From Sipunculus nudus (Eukaryota > Annelida > Sipuncula > Golfingiida > Sipunculidae): a stretch of 64,000 bases of DNA. The translations under genes were made by a program, and so were the position numbers. The first letter of the stretch is position 1, and every line of letters starts with the position of its first letter. The DNA lies in NCBI GenBank assembly GCA_026874595.1, contig CM049322.1:40172840-40236839 (forward strand). The letters run 5' to 3'. This document shows positions 50,107 through 59,880 of this stretch, piece after piece. A model generated the notes under the pieces. It made no database searches and was not told where the DNA came from. It saw nothing but the letters and a program-made list of their open reading frames with translations.

Positions 50107-51442
50107 ACCTGTCCTTCCCCACGACTGAGGACAGGTAGTACCTAGTTTTTTTTAGCAATTGGCCATTTTTGTTCCGTCTAGCATGACACTGATCTACAGT
50201 ATGGGTGTTACGCTTGCAACGGGTACAGTACAACTCTGGTGGATTTTGAGTCCTGGGAAATCTAGTTGTAGAGTTAGAAGCGGTTTTCTGTGAAGAGGGG
50301 GTTTTCTCCATACGTGATAATCTGGCTTCTAATTTCTCCATTCTACTAGTGAATTTTCCCTCTATTGAATCCAGACGGCTGAACAATTTATTTAGAGAGG
50401 AATTGTCAGCCTTTTCAGCCTGGGAAGACAGTTGATTAGTGTTTGCGGTTTTTCGGGGACACTTTTGTGACTCTAATGCTCTACAAGCCGCAAAGAGTTC
50501 ATCGAACTCTTCATCGTAATCATAACGGTGGCGAGTGGCATCTTGAATTTCTTTGTTAGCTAACCCATTCCAAAACTTTGAACGAAGCATTTGGTTGTAT
50601 TCTATAGATGACATTGGTTGCTTTTTATTGATCAGATCTAGCATTCCATGCAGCCTACAACTCCATGTGATAATGTCTTCCTTAAGGTCTTGTTTACTTG
50701 AGTGAAAGTTGTGTCTAAGAAGATCTAGAGGAAGAACATTGCCAAAGTATTTGTCAAATTTCTGTAATACCTCTGAAGGACTTGAGCCATCAGGCATGGA
50801 AAATAGCACACTGGCCGCTGTGCCTTTTACAGATTGGTGGATGGCGGTAATTATTTGGGGTTCAGGTATGGAGGTATTGTTTATCAGTGCCTTAACCTGT
50901 AATCGCCATTGTTCATAACTATCTGTTTTGTCATGATTCCCTGTAAAGGTCGAAATTTTGGGCGCTACTACAGTATAGCTAGTTTGGGCTGAAGGAAGCT
51001 GGATGTTTTCACCTCTAATAGTCTTGAATTCAGCTATTAACTGATTCACCTCGGCATCAGTCATAAATGACAGTTTGTTAACTAACTGGTGCACAAAGTC
51101 AACACCGCTTCCACGAATGCTTGAAAAATCTATGCTGTCTAAGCGGGACCTACCTACTAGTGTGGTAATCTCAGCCAAACAAGAATGGTCGGCCTTTTGC
51201 AATGATAGTGTAACGGGGTCGGAAATAAGCGTTCGGGAGATGTAGGTCTCTCTCTCTCTCTCTCTCTCTCGACCAAGAAAAAAAAAAGACGTCCAGTGGT
51301 GGTGTATACGTTTACTACAAGATAGACAAAATAGAGATATGGCGTGCTGCCACAACCAACAGTATGAGCGGAATGCTGCTTTATAACACATGTTAACATA
51401 CATAAAGACATACGGAGATATACGATAAGAAAACACTCGCAT
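50078..51442 (-). CDS. gag: Gypsy Gag (PNMA-like style)
   Basis: Open for 454 codons, but the first 90 or so (including a (GA)n-encoded RERERERE at 51,246-51,270) are probably leader. An in-frame ATG (MTDAEVNQLIAEF) lies at 51,064. Capsid-type sequence APKISTFTGNHDK...YEQWRLQVKALI, DLLRHNFHSSKQ and SKFWNGL follows. Near residue 406 comes a CCHC knuckle, CTRCKRNTHTVDQC. The capsid core recalls the Gag from which vertebrate PNMA proteins derive (inference from motif style). A basic tail ends the protein. A T-rich tract ending CTTGGTCGAG near 51,271 and AAAAG near 51,188 are candidate splice acceptors, so the true N-terminus may come from an upstream exon. Confidence 0.88.
   Translation of the reverse strand: MRVFSYRISPYVFMYVNMCYKAAFRSYCWLWQHAISLFCLSCSKRIHHHWTSFFFLGRERERERETYISRTLISDPVTLSLQKADHSCLAEITTLVGRSRLDSIDFSSIRGSGVDFVHQLVNKLSFMTDAEVNQLIAEFKTIRGENIQLPSAQTSYTVVAPKISTFTGNHDKTDSYEQWRLQVKALINNTSIPEPQIITAIHQSVKGTAASVLFSMPDGSSPSEVLQKFDKYFGNVLPLDLLRHNFHSSKQDLKEDIITWSCRLHGMLDLINKKQPMSSIEYNQMLRSKFWNGLANKEIQDATRHRYDYDEEFDELFAACRALESQKCPRKTANTNQLSSQAEKADNSSLNKLFSRLDSIEGKFTSRMEKLEARLSRMEKTPSSQKTASNSTTRFPRTQNPPELYCTRCKRNTHTVDQCHARRNKNGQLLKKTRYYLSSVVGKDRYDKNTHKPI
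51315..51376 (-). repeat. Leader direct repeat, downstream copy
   Basis: 62 bp with one mismatch to 51,666-51,727. On - it ends TCTTGTAG and continues TAAACG, not a donor. The corresponding copy in the LTR also continues TAAAC. Confidence 0.9.
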
Positions 51443-51665
51443 GCATGTATTTCATGCATGAGAGTAAAAATGAAGACGGGTTCAGAGAGAGTAAAAATTA
51501 CGTTTGCTCGAGAGCAAAACGGAAACCATGATTAAGCTCGAGTGAAAACTTCGTCAATATTACAAGGTAAGTTAAAGCATGTATTCAGAGACTATTTAGA
51601 GACGAGAGTTATAAAGGTGGTAATAAAATAAGAAACCTTTAACAATATGAAAAGTGGTAACTCAC

Positions 51666-51727
51666 CTACAAGATAGACAAAATAGATATATGGCGTGCTG
51701 CCACAACCAACAGTATGAGCGGAATGC
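51666..51727 (-). promoter_or_regulatory. Leader direct repeat, upstream copy with splice donor
   Basis: On - this copy ends TCTTGTAG|GTGAGTTACC, a near-consensus 5' splice site at 51,665. The repeat contains GGCAGCACGCCATAT, resembling GGCAACACGCCATAA in the LTR repeat. The architecture suggests a spliced leader exon upstream of gag. Confidence 0.6.
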
Positions 51728-51886
51728 CGTCTCCACGGCAAGAATTCCCGCTATTACCTGCTCTTTTGTTATGTAAAACGACCAAATCTTAAGGGGGAAC
51801 TATGGTCTGGATTGAGCAAAAAAAATATAAAGCAACTCCCTGAGGGAGAACACAGGAAAGAACCAGACGAGTTTAAGATAGACCCG

Positions 51887-52132
51887 TTATAATAGTTTAA
51901 CTTCATCTTTGTCTAGCAAGCGTGTCCCTGTTAGCTTAGTAACAGCTTTTTCCGCAGAATCTACATCTGTATATATGGTATAGCCACGTCCAGTGCATAG
52001 GCCACAATGAACTTCTCTAACAAATAAGAGATGATCTATTGGGCCAGCCTTAGCCATATGAGTTGACATTTCTTCATAATTGGCATCAGGTGGTATCCCA
52101 TGGATACTAACAACACACAATAAGTCTACCAT
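51887..52132 (-). CDS. Small RRM-like protein in Gypsy leader
   Basis: 81 residues between the 5' LTR and gag, starting in good context (AAAATGG). The sequence reads as one RNA-recognition-motif fold. VVSIHGIPPDAN is the RNP2-like first strand, and EEMSTHMAKAGPIDHL is the first helix. GRGYTIYTDVDSAEKAV occupies the RNP1 strand and second helix, and KLTGTRLL forms the loop. RNP1 aromatics are only partly conserved. Vertebrate PNMA proteins, which descend from Gypsy Gags, have an RRM-like N-terminal domain as I recall. This could therefore be the Gag N-terminal domain on its own exon or ORF. Stop at 51,887; no in-frame link to gag without splicing. Confidence 0.65.
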   Translation of the reverse strand: MVDLLCVVSIHGIPPDANYEEMSTHMAKAGPIDHLLFVREVHCGLCTGRGYTIYTDVDSAEKAVTKLTGTRLLDKDEVKLL

Positions 52133-52167
52133 TTTGTATTTATAGACTAAATGACGAACTTTTGCTG

Positions 52168-52266
52168 CTATGATCAGTCAACTATGCAATTGACTTTCAT
52201 AATAGCAAGAACAAACGCTACCATGATCAGTCAACCATGCAGTTGACTTTCATGATAACAAGAAAA
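52168..52266 (-). repeat. Tandem 50-bp duplication in Gypsy leader
   Basis: Two adjacent units share ATGATCAGTCAAC, ATGCA[AG]TTGACTTTCAT and A[AC]AAGAA, just upstream of the RRM-like ORF on -. Each unit contains the short foldback AGTCAA...TTGACT. Confidence 0.8.
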
Positions 52267-52615
52267 TCCTTTGGAAATTGCTATCAATGACAAATATAAA
52301 ATGTATTTGACATTTGGTTAGTACTCTTAACTATGTGAATCAGTGCTGTGTCGGTGCATATGTCGAATGTTTGATTTCATCCAACTGTAAACCATAAACT
52401 AGGCAATTAAATGACAACTCACAACACGATCAAATGATAGAGGGGCAAAAAAATTAGCAACTAATGTTAGATGATCGAATGGATTAGGCAAATATGGATA
52501 ATAAAGAAAAATTTAATATGTGTGACTGTAGTTTGTGTTAAGTTTTATTTTAAGTCCATTTAAAAGGTTAAAAGGTTGTTGACATGAAAAAAATGTCAAT
52601 AGTGGATCAAAGTGT

Positions 52616-52724
52616 CACTAGGTGGCAGCACGTGTTTATTGTACGTACGCACGACGGTAAAGACTTGTGTCACCAGGCGACACTAGGTGGCAGCATATAA
52701 ACACAGCGACACTAGGTGGCAGCA
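52616..52724. promoter_or_regulatory. Three identical CTCF-like motifs
   Basis: CACTAGGTGGCAGCA occurs exactly at 52,616, 52,681 and 52,710, all in the same orientation. With the preceding base each fits 13 of 14 positions of the CTCF core CCASYAGRKGGCRS. A related site on the other strand (GTGCCCTCTATTGG) lies in each LTR at 45,297 and 54,079, also 13 of 14. Binding is inference. Confidence 0.5.
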
Positions 52725-53339
52725 CAGCCAAAAGGGAGTGAAAAATTCCTCAGGATGAATAAACGATAATAATCAAACGAATTGCTTGATAAAATGGTGA
52801 AGAGCAAGTAGCAAGTATCCCTATCTTTAAATGACTAGTACATAATATAGTTACAAATATAGTGTACCTTTACCTAAACATATAGTGAATACAATATAGT
52901 AGTACATGCAATGACAGCAATTATTAAAACCGAGTCCATATGAAAAACAAAACAAAATACTCACAAGAGTCCTACGAAATAGTGATCCAACATATCCAGT
53001 GAGGCGACGAAATGTATCCGTTAGAAGTCCATTAAATGTGTTTTTCAAACAAACCAAGTCCCGGTGCTAGACTAAGACAAACAGGTTATGGTCGGACACG
53101 AATTATTTCGTTCCTCAACAACGTTAATAAGCCTGCGTTGTGCAGCGTACAGCGTCACTTGAAGAAAGAAAACTGAGCTCAGTATGGTAAACTGTGTCAC
53201 GCCTGACTGCGCCTCAGAGCTGGTGTGCACCCCAGCTAGAGGGAACGCGACTTAAGACTTAAGCGAGTGCGTCTTGGTGTCCTGCATGGCGACACTAGCG
53301 ATATGGAGAAAGAACGAATCCCCGCAGCAGGGCCTCCAT

Positions 53340-54134
53340 TATAACAGTCCTTCGACTGGGTTAACAAAAGGGGAAGTGTCCTCTCTCTTCCATCGTACGA
53401 CAACAAACGACTGATGTGGTGAAAAGGGTTTACTGTGAAGTAATAAACATACAACGGTTATGGCGTGTTGCCATTACGAAGTTTGGTGACGGAATCCTCC
53501 TCTTTTTCTATTACAATGGAATTTTATATATATATATATTGTGGTAGTTACAATCCAGAGACATTTTAAGAAATACAATATTCAAATGTAAATGGGTTAC
53601 AAGTAGTATTACAGAATGTCATTAGACAAACGCACTATAATACAGAAGTACAGTGGATACTCTTGTGAAGACAAATATGAGGCTTAATAGAGAGTTATAA
53701 TACGAGACTGAAAATTATGAAATGAATTACGCCATTGACACACAAACATTGATATTTGTAGTAACCTTGTACGAAATTACGAACGCATATAGTAATGACT
53801 ATCGTAGGCAATGAAGGCAATGCTTACCTGTGAAGTAATAAACATACAACGGTTATGGCGTGTTGCCATTACGAAGTTTGGTGACGGAATGGCGCAAAAA
53901 TGGAGAATATTGAAGTCGTTTTGGCGGCAGAGTCAGATGTCAGGTGCAGTGTGACGTGTGCATATTAGATAAGTGAACTTAACCCTATAAGGATATATAT
54001 GCAAATGACTAATTAACTAGTGATGCCCCCTGTCGGACATCATAGACACTAAAATGAACTTAAAAGGCTATAAATTGGGTGCCCTCTATTGGGCATCACG
54101 TACACTATCGGAGTCTACACCTGAGCCTGTTACA
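53340..54134 (-). repeat. 5' LTR of Gypsy element (795 bp)
   Basis: Begins (on -) TGTAACAGG and ends CTGTTATA. After one base comes TGGAGGCCCTGCTGC, whose TGG start is usual for a tRNA primer-binding site, though I cannot name the tRNA. A TATA-like ATGCATTTGC-free stretch (CATATATATCC) lies near 53,998. A 63-bp perfect direct repeat occupies 53,433-53,495 and 53,828-53,890. On - the upstream copy ends TTCACAG|GTAAGC, a near-ideal splice donor at 53,827. The LTR thus probably supplies both promoter and a spliced first exon. Confidence 0.93.
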
Positions 54135-54213
54135 TATATATATATATTCAAATTCAACTGAATCGTCCATTTCACTCTTCTGTAGTTTACAGCAGCATCA
54201 ACAGATGGCGCTA
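54135..54213 (+). repeat. (TA)n plus dispersed repeat beside 5' LTR
   Basis: Short TA tract, then AACTGAATCG and AACAGATGGCGCTA, matching 26,388-26,462 beside the solo LTR. Confidence 0.65.
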
Positions 54214-54623
54214 CTCTACTATTCCTTTCAGAAGATGAAAGCAAAAGTGCCCGGCCCTTGGATTGATGGCCCCCTCTAATGTAAAAATACCCGATGCCTT
54301 AAAAGGACCGATAGGTGGCGTTCTAGTTCACACTGAAAATTTTACACAGCGGAGACCAAGTTGACTTTTATGGGATTTTAACCGTGGATAATTACCGTGA
54401 ATGGTGTTCTAACTGGCAATAATACTGAATCATCATATCGGTATGTCAATTGCATCAATTTTAACTGTGCAAAGATTTTAAACCTCTCTCAACGGCATTC
54501 TAAAGTGAACACAAACAGCAAATTTTCCGCCATTATCGCCCATGATTCACGCTTCAGTGCCTTTCCCGGGTTCCTTTTGAAAGGAAATTTATACGTCACG
54601 GGAATTCCCGTTGTACATGATCA

Positions 54624-55596
54624 GTGGTGTCACGCTTCAATACCCAGCCTTGTAAACAGTGTACAAGCCCGTTATTCAGAATGGGTCCTATAAGAAAATG
54701 CATGCAGTGCAAAAATAAAAATAAAAATGTTGCTACTAGAATCGACGACGACCTTTATTGTACTACATGTGCAGCAGAAAAATGGCCACACATTTATGGT
54801 AGTAAACTGAGTTGCATAAACTCTAATACTAAATCCACAATTGAACAAACTATTTCGAATGAAGCAGACTAAGGTGCAAAATCGACTGCTAATACAGTGG
54901 GAGATTTTATTAGTCAAACAGAAAGATGTGAGCAGGCAAGCAACATGTGTCATTGTTTAACTAACTGTAAATATGACAGACAATCCACTGGTGACATGAT
55001 CAGATGTTGCCTGTGCCTTAAATGGTTCCACCAAGACTGTGTCGATATCACAGATGACCAAATAAATGTTATTTGGAACTGCTTTACCTGCATCCCATCA
55101 CTACTGTCACAGTTAAACAGTGAACTTCAGTTTCTTAAAACTGAAAACCATCATATGAGGGAACAAATAACTGAAATTCTTAAAATTACAGCAAACAAAT
55201 GCTATGCTCGTACAGGAACTCGCAAAGAGCAATGAAGAATGTTCCTAGTTGCGTAAACTTCTGCTAGAAAAACACACCACAGATACTTCGCTTTCGACTT
55301 TGCAGTCTGACGCAAATGCCGATATTTCACACCAGTCCTGGTCTAAGGTTGTCTCCAAGTCGAAGTCGAAGACTTCAGGTAGTAGACAGAGATCCTCGAA
55401 TGCACCAGATAGCTCACAGAAAACTAAACCTAAACACAATTACCCTACAAGTGAAATCCATTCGAAGGAAAATAACAAGCTCTTCAACAGTACTGAAATT
55501 AAATCACTGCGCCCTGATCATGAATCACCATCTATGGCACAGAATTGTATGACCTCTTCCAATTACATCAGTCAGTACAAGAACCAACAAGGGTAA
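54624..55596 (+). pseudogene. LINE ORF1 remnant with PHD finger
   Basis: The first part (54,624-54,872) has paired cysteines (CKQC, CMQC, CTTC) and ends at an in-frame TAA. The same frame continues at 54,897-55,235 with a PHD-type zinc finger: CHC, then MIRCCLCLKWFHQDC, then WNCFTC. A coiled-coil-like LLSQLNSELQFLKTE helix follows. Near 55,204 the frame changes, and a Ser/Lys-rich tail (SKSKSKTSGSRQR) runs to 55,596 after another stop at about 55,243. PHD fingers in ORF1 are known in CR1-group LINEs. One nonsense codon and one frameshift inactivate it. Confidence 0.75.
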
Positions 55597-57871
55597 CCCC
55601 AACATCTTCTAGTATCATTGACCTGATTTTCACTAATGTTCCAGAATACCACTCGACCACTGGAGTCGTACCTGTAACAATAAGTGATCACTATATGCCG
55701 TTCACCGTTCTCACTTTCAAAACCAATCCACAACCGGGTAATACTATAAAAAAGAGATATTACAGGAAGTTTGACATACTGTCCTTTCGTCGAGATTTGT
55801 TTTTATCACCAGCACTCAATTCTGTAAGAACGCTAAGCATTAATGATTTGGGTAAATTATAGAATATATGGAAAGAAGAATTTCTTAGAATTTGTCAAAA
55901 ACATGACCTATAAGACTAATAAAGATCTCAAATAAAAAGCGTCCATAGATGACAAGTGATATCTTAAAACTAATAAGACATAGAAATAAAACGCATAAAC
56001 TTGCATGTAAAAATAAATCCCAACCTCTTCTATATAAATACAGGGCATTACGAAATTTCATTAGCACAAAAATAAGGTATGCGAAAAGAAATTATATTCA
56101 CAAAACTATCGATATGAATAAGGGTAATACAAGTCAAATGTGGAAAGCACTGAAATTTATTTTACCAAACAAATTGAACAATCGACCGTCTACAAACGAA
56201 ATTACACCAAATAAATTTAATCAGTATTTTAGCCAAATAGGCGAATCTTTAGCAAAACGATTTCCAGATTCATCTGAATATCTAGGTGATACGCCTACTT
56301 CTCGTACAAATGATCGCTTTTCTTTCAGGGAAATCTACGCAACTGAAGTTTTCAATGAAATTATTAAATTGAAAAATAGTTCTAAATTAGACTTAATTAA
56401 TATGGATACGCGCCTTATTCGTGCAGCGTCTGATCTGATTGCACCTAGTCTCGCATACCTGTTTAATATATCCCTTTCATCCGGACAACTACCATCTGAC
56501 TGAAAAAAGCCAAGATTACACCTATTTATAAAGGAAAAGGAAAATGCAGTGAAATGACAAATTATCGCCCTATTTCAATAATCCCTCATGTTGCTAAACT
56601 TCTTGAGAAAATAGTTAAAGATCAAATAATGAAATTTGTCATAGATTATGACCTAATCTCGTATGATCAGCATGCATATTTACCCAACAAATCAACTTCA
56701 AGTGCCCTTCATACCTTTATTGATGACATTTATTCACATATGGACAGAGGAGATATCACCGCTGCTTGCTATCTCGATCTAACCAAAGGTTTTGACACAA
56801 TAACTCATCCTATACTCATCTATAAGCTAGGCCTGCTAGACTTTACTATGAAGACCAGATCCTGGTTTAGTGCTTATTTAAAAGATCGTCAACAAATAGT
56901 ACATTGTAATGGCAAAACTTCCAGGGTACAAACAGTTAATATAGGAGTGCCCCAAGGTACTGTTTTGGGTCCTGTTCTCTTTCTTTTATATATCAATGAC
57001 CTTTTCCATTGCCTAAGACCTGCAAAATGCATCGCTTATGCTGACGATACCACCATCTATTGTCATGGTTCTACCGTATCTGGGGTGCAACAAACCTTAC
57101 AACAAGCAGTAAATGCTGCTTGCAGCTGGTTTGATGCTAACAAGTTAACCATAAATATTAACAAATCTACTGTCATGTTACTGGGTACAAAAAATCGTGT
57201 AAATAACCATAACCTTTGTATCACTGCTAATGACGTACATTTCCAAGAATCAACGGAAACCAAACTATCAGGTGTAACTATTGATTCTAATTTATCATGG
57301 TTCTCACATGAAACTACCCTATGTAAAAAGTTGTCACCAAACTTAGCACTGTTACACCGCCTTAGTAAAGTACTATCCATAAATACATTAATAACAGTCT
57401 ATAATACCATGATCCAGCCACATATCGACTATGCCATAAGTGTATGGGGCAAAACGAAATCCTCAATTTGCCACAGAAAACTGCAAAAAAATTCAAAATC
57501 GTGCAGCACGTATTGTTACCAGCTGCTATGATTATGAAATCCCAAGTGCCACTCTGATACAACAGCTACAATGGCTGACAGTCTCTAAACGCTGTGAATA
57601 TTTCATATGTATCCTGATGCATAAATATGACAATCAAATGAATATCCATAATCCAAAACAGTTCATATGGGTCAGTGATACGCATGATCATTCTACCAGA
57701 TCCGCTGAAAGTGGCCTTCTGTTATTGCCAAAACCGAAAAATGAATTCTTCAAAAATAGCTTCTTATACAGAGGCCCTTCGGTATGGAATACCTTACCAT
57801 ACGAGATCAGATCTATAAAATCTTTAAATACTTTTAAACATAAGACCAAAGCATTTCTTTTAAAGTCTTAG
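55545..57871 (+). pseudogene. LINE ORF2 remnant: endonuclease C-end and RT
   Basis: Starts at the endonuclease C-terminus, SSSIIDLIFTNVPEYH and VTISDHYMPF with the catalytic SDH. The N-terminal part is missing. RT follows at 55,949-57,531: KKRNYIHK-type region, NYRPISIIPHVAKLLEKI, QHAYLPNKST, CYLDLTKGFDTI, GVPQGTVLGPVLFLLYINDL, and catalytic YADDTTIYC. The C-terminal part (57,440-57,871) includes IQNRAARIVTSC, SVWNTLPYEIRS and FKHKTKAFLL. At least three breaks occur: a stop near 55,861, a one-base loss near 56,505 and a frameshift near 57,450-57,480. The sequence class is Jockey/CR1/Daphne-like; finer placement needs a tree. Confidence 0.85.
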
Positions 57872-58322
57872 TATTACAAGCTAAAGACAATGTAATTTCC
57901 TAATATGCATCGTCAATACCCGTCTTTATTATTCGGATTCTTTTATGACCGCGTCTATACTAGTTTTTATGATTACTGTGCATTTTACTCATTTTCTTAC
58001 ATACATTACCCTTTGAATGTATTACGAAATTTTATATACGACTATGTTGTTCACGTATAAAGTGAATTTTACCTATTGTAGCGTTTAATGTATTGTAGCA
58101 TATCATGACTGATTTATTTGTCGTGTATATAATATTTATGTACATGTATCGTTGATGATTCATATATTGTGTTACATATGCATACTGTATATTTTATAAT
58201 CTTTGTACCAGGTATTTATATCATGTTTTAAGGTTACAGGGCCCTGTGGAAGAACAGACTGTATTACTGAACAGGCTACCCTGTATAAATATATTGAAAT
58301 AAATAAATAAATAAATAAACAG

Positions 58323-59044
58323 ATAAATAAATATTGTGATTTGCTGTATGAGTTGTTGTACGAGTTGCGGCCAACTGTTCAATCATATCCGCAACACATC
58401 ATGCCTGGTTAGTATCATCTGAACTTTGTTATTAATCACGTGGTTAGCAAAAGACAGAAATTTTGTAAACTAAGGAAAACTTATATAAACATATGTCTTC
58501 CGTTGCAGTTTAAACACAGTTGTAATAACTATACATAAATAAATCTTTATTACAATTGACGGTGGTACCACTTGACTTTTGTCACACAACTCCTCTTCGG
58601 ACATACCCATTTTGTCTTGAACCTAGCTTTTGGTCTTGGGAATAATGCCAAATATTTCCTGAGGGGGCAATTCCCATATTTTTCGATACATCTTGCCGAT
58701 TGTTTGGGCGAAGCGGCTATTGCAGCGCCATCTCTCAGGAACTACGTGAACTATGCAGGAACGGCGATTATGCTGGCAATCACAATATTCATAAATTCAG
58801 CGAAAACCTAGAATAGGGACAAGTGTAGGTAATCTACTTAACACGAATGTCTGGGTCGATAAGGCATTTAGTTCAGGCGCGTGAGATGATATACATTAGT
58901 CTATATATTGTACATTTGTACTTGTAAATTTTATTTTTCAGTTGATCGGTCTTCTTTTTGCCAGAATGTGGTCAAAGTTGCTTTGGTATGTTCTATCGAC
59001 TGTACCACGGTTTTCCATCACTTTTGTAGCATGATGTATGTGTT
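58323..59044. other. No gene recognised
   Basis: Contains an open frame at 58,572-58,811 of 79 codons without domain or splice support. Otherwise unremarkable. Confidence 0.4.
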
Positions 59045-59290
59045 TGGGGACCTGCACAGCTGAGTGGTAAAACGCTTGGCCCTCTCCGCTGGCGACCCGG
59101 GTTCGATTCCCGGTGTGGCTATGAGAATGGGTTGTAGTGGCCCGTCCAAGGTCGGTGGTTTTCTCCGGGTCCTCCGGTTTCCTCCACCCTTACCGACTAC
59201 TGAGCGCCAACATCCGTGCCATGGACAGTGCCTCGTATTAGTTATTATAACTAGTTGTACAATCCATGTAAAATAAATAAAATTTATATT
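59045..59290 (+). mobile_element. tRNA-derived SINE with conserved central domain
   Basis: A tRNA-like head carries an A-box (AGCTGAGTGGT) and B-box GGTTCGATTCC at 59,100. The central domain is GGTCGGTGGTTTTCTCCGGG followed by CCTCCGGTTTCCTCC. The tail is AT-rich, ending AAAATAAATAAAATTT. The central part resembles a domain shared by SINEs of many marine animals (MetaSINE or V-type), from memory. Confidence 0.75.
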
Positions 59291-59640
59291 TTTGTATGTG
59301 TTTGTGTGTTTTTGAGACAATCTGTTACAGTAACGCGATAGGAACTTAACATGTTTACTCTTAAATGCATTTACAGATGTAAATAAAATGACTGCAATGA
59401 CAAGTAATTGTAAAATAGTGTGAAATGATGGTATGTTCTAACGGCTTTACCAAGGGTTTACGTCACTATTGCAGTATCATGTATGTATTTGTGTGTTTGT
59501 TTGTAAGACAATGGGTATCAGCAAAATTATATATAAAATAAAGATGTGTGCTTTAAAATTCATCTCCAGATGTAAACTAGAGGACTGCAATCAGAAGTAA
59601 TTGTAATTGATTTTGATATTGTTTCCTTGCTTCTATCACT
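59291..59640 (+). repeat. Imperfect 190-bp tandem duplication between SINEs
   Basis: TGTGTTTTTGAGACAATCTG near 59,305 and TGTGTTTGTTTGTAAGACAATGG near 59,489 start two similar stretches. Each continues to ACAGATGTAAAT or CCAGATGTAAAC with ACTGCAAT and AGTAATTGTAA. Confidence 0.6.
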
Positions 59641-59679
59641 GTTCATGTGATGCTAAATTAATCAAGTTAAGGGACATGA

Positions 59680-59880
59680 ACAGTCAAGGCGGATAGGGCC
59701 TGAGTTCGATCCCCGGCGTGGTTATTAGAGTGGGTTGTATTAGCCCGTCAAAGGCCGGTGGTTTTCTCCGGGTTCTCTGTTTTCCTCCACTCCTACAGAC
59801 TACCGACCTCCCAAATCAATCTCATGGACAATGACTATGGCCCTCGATAAATCCTTATATAATTTATTGTCACGATTAAT
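59680..59880 (+). mobile_element. Second SINE copy, 5'-truncated
   Basis: Shares the B-box (GAGTTCGATCC at 59,702), the GGCCGGTGGTTTTCTCCGGG domain and the tail with the copy at 59,045. The A-box region is poorly preserved. Confidence 0.7.

Larger units (their letters stand above)
44562..54134 (-). mobile_element. Nearly complete Ty3/Gypsy LTR retrotransposon
   Basis: About 9.57 kb, oriented on -: 5' LTR, 1.9-kb leader, gag, pol in +1 frame, 3' LTR. The LTRs match along their length apart from a 4-bp indel and at least one substitution, pointing to recent insertion. Domain order PR-RT-RH-IN places it in Ty3/Gypsy (Metaviridae). One frameshift interrupts integrase, so this copy is probably not autonomous as sequenced. 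The insertion site is TA-rich: ATATA occurs at both outer edges and could be the target duplication, but alternating sequence makes it ambiguous. Confidence 0.95.
54280..58322 (+). mobile_element. CR1/Jockey-group LINE, degraded
   Basis: Holds ORF1 with PHD finger, the C-terminal end of an apurinic endonuclease, reverse transcriptase, and a 3' region ending AATAAATAAATAAATAAAC. Most of the endonuclease has been deleted between ORF1 and 55,590. The 5' edge is not defined; the start given is where non-repeat flank seems to end. Confidence 0.85.

Noticed and set aside
53321-53338. Assigning the Gypsy primer-binding site to a named tRNA
   Set aside because: TGGAGGCCCTGCTGC followed by GGGGATTCG recalls a tRNA acceptor and T-loop, but the spacing is about three bases too long, so I only note the TGG start.
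59045-59115. Functional tRNA gene
   Set aside because: A and B boxes are present, but acceptor and anticodon stems do not pair and a SINE body follows.
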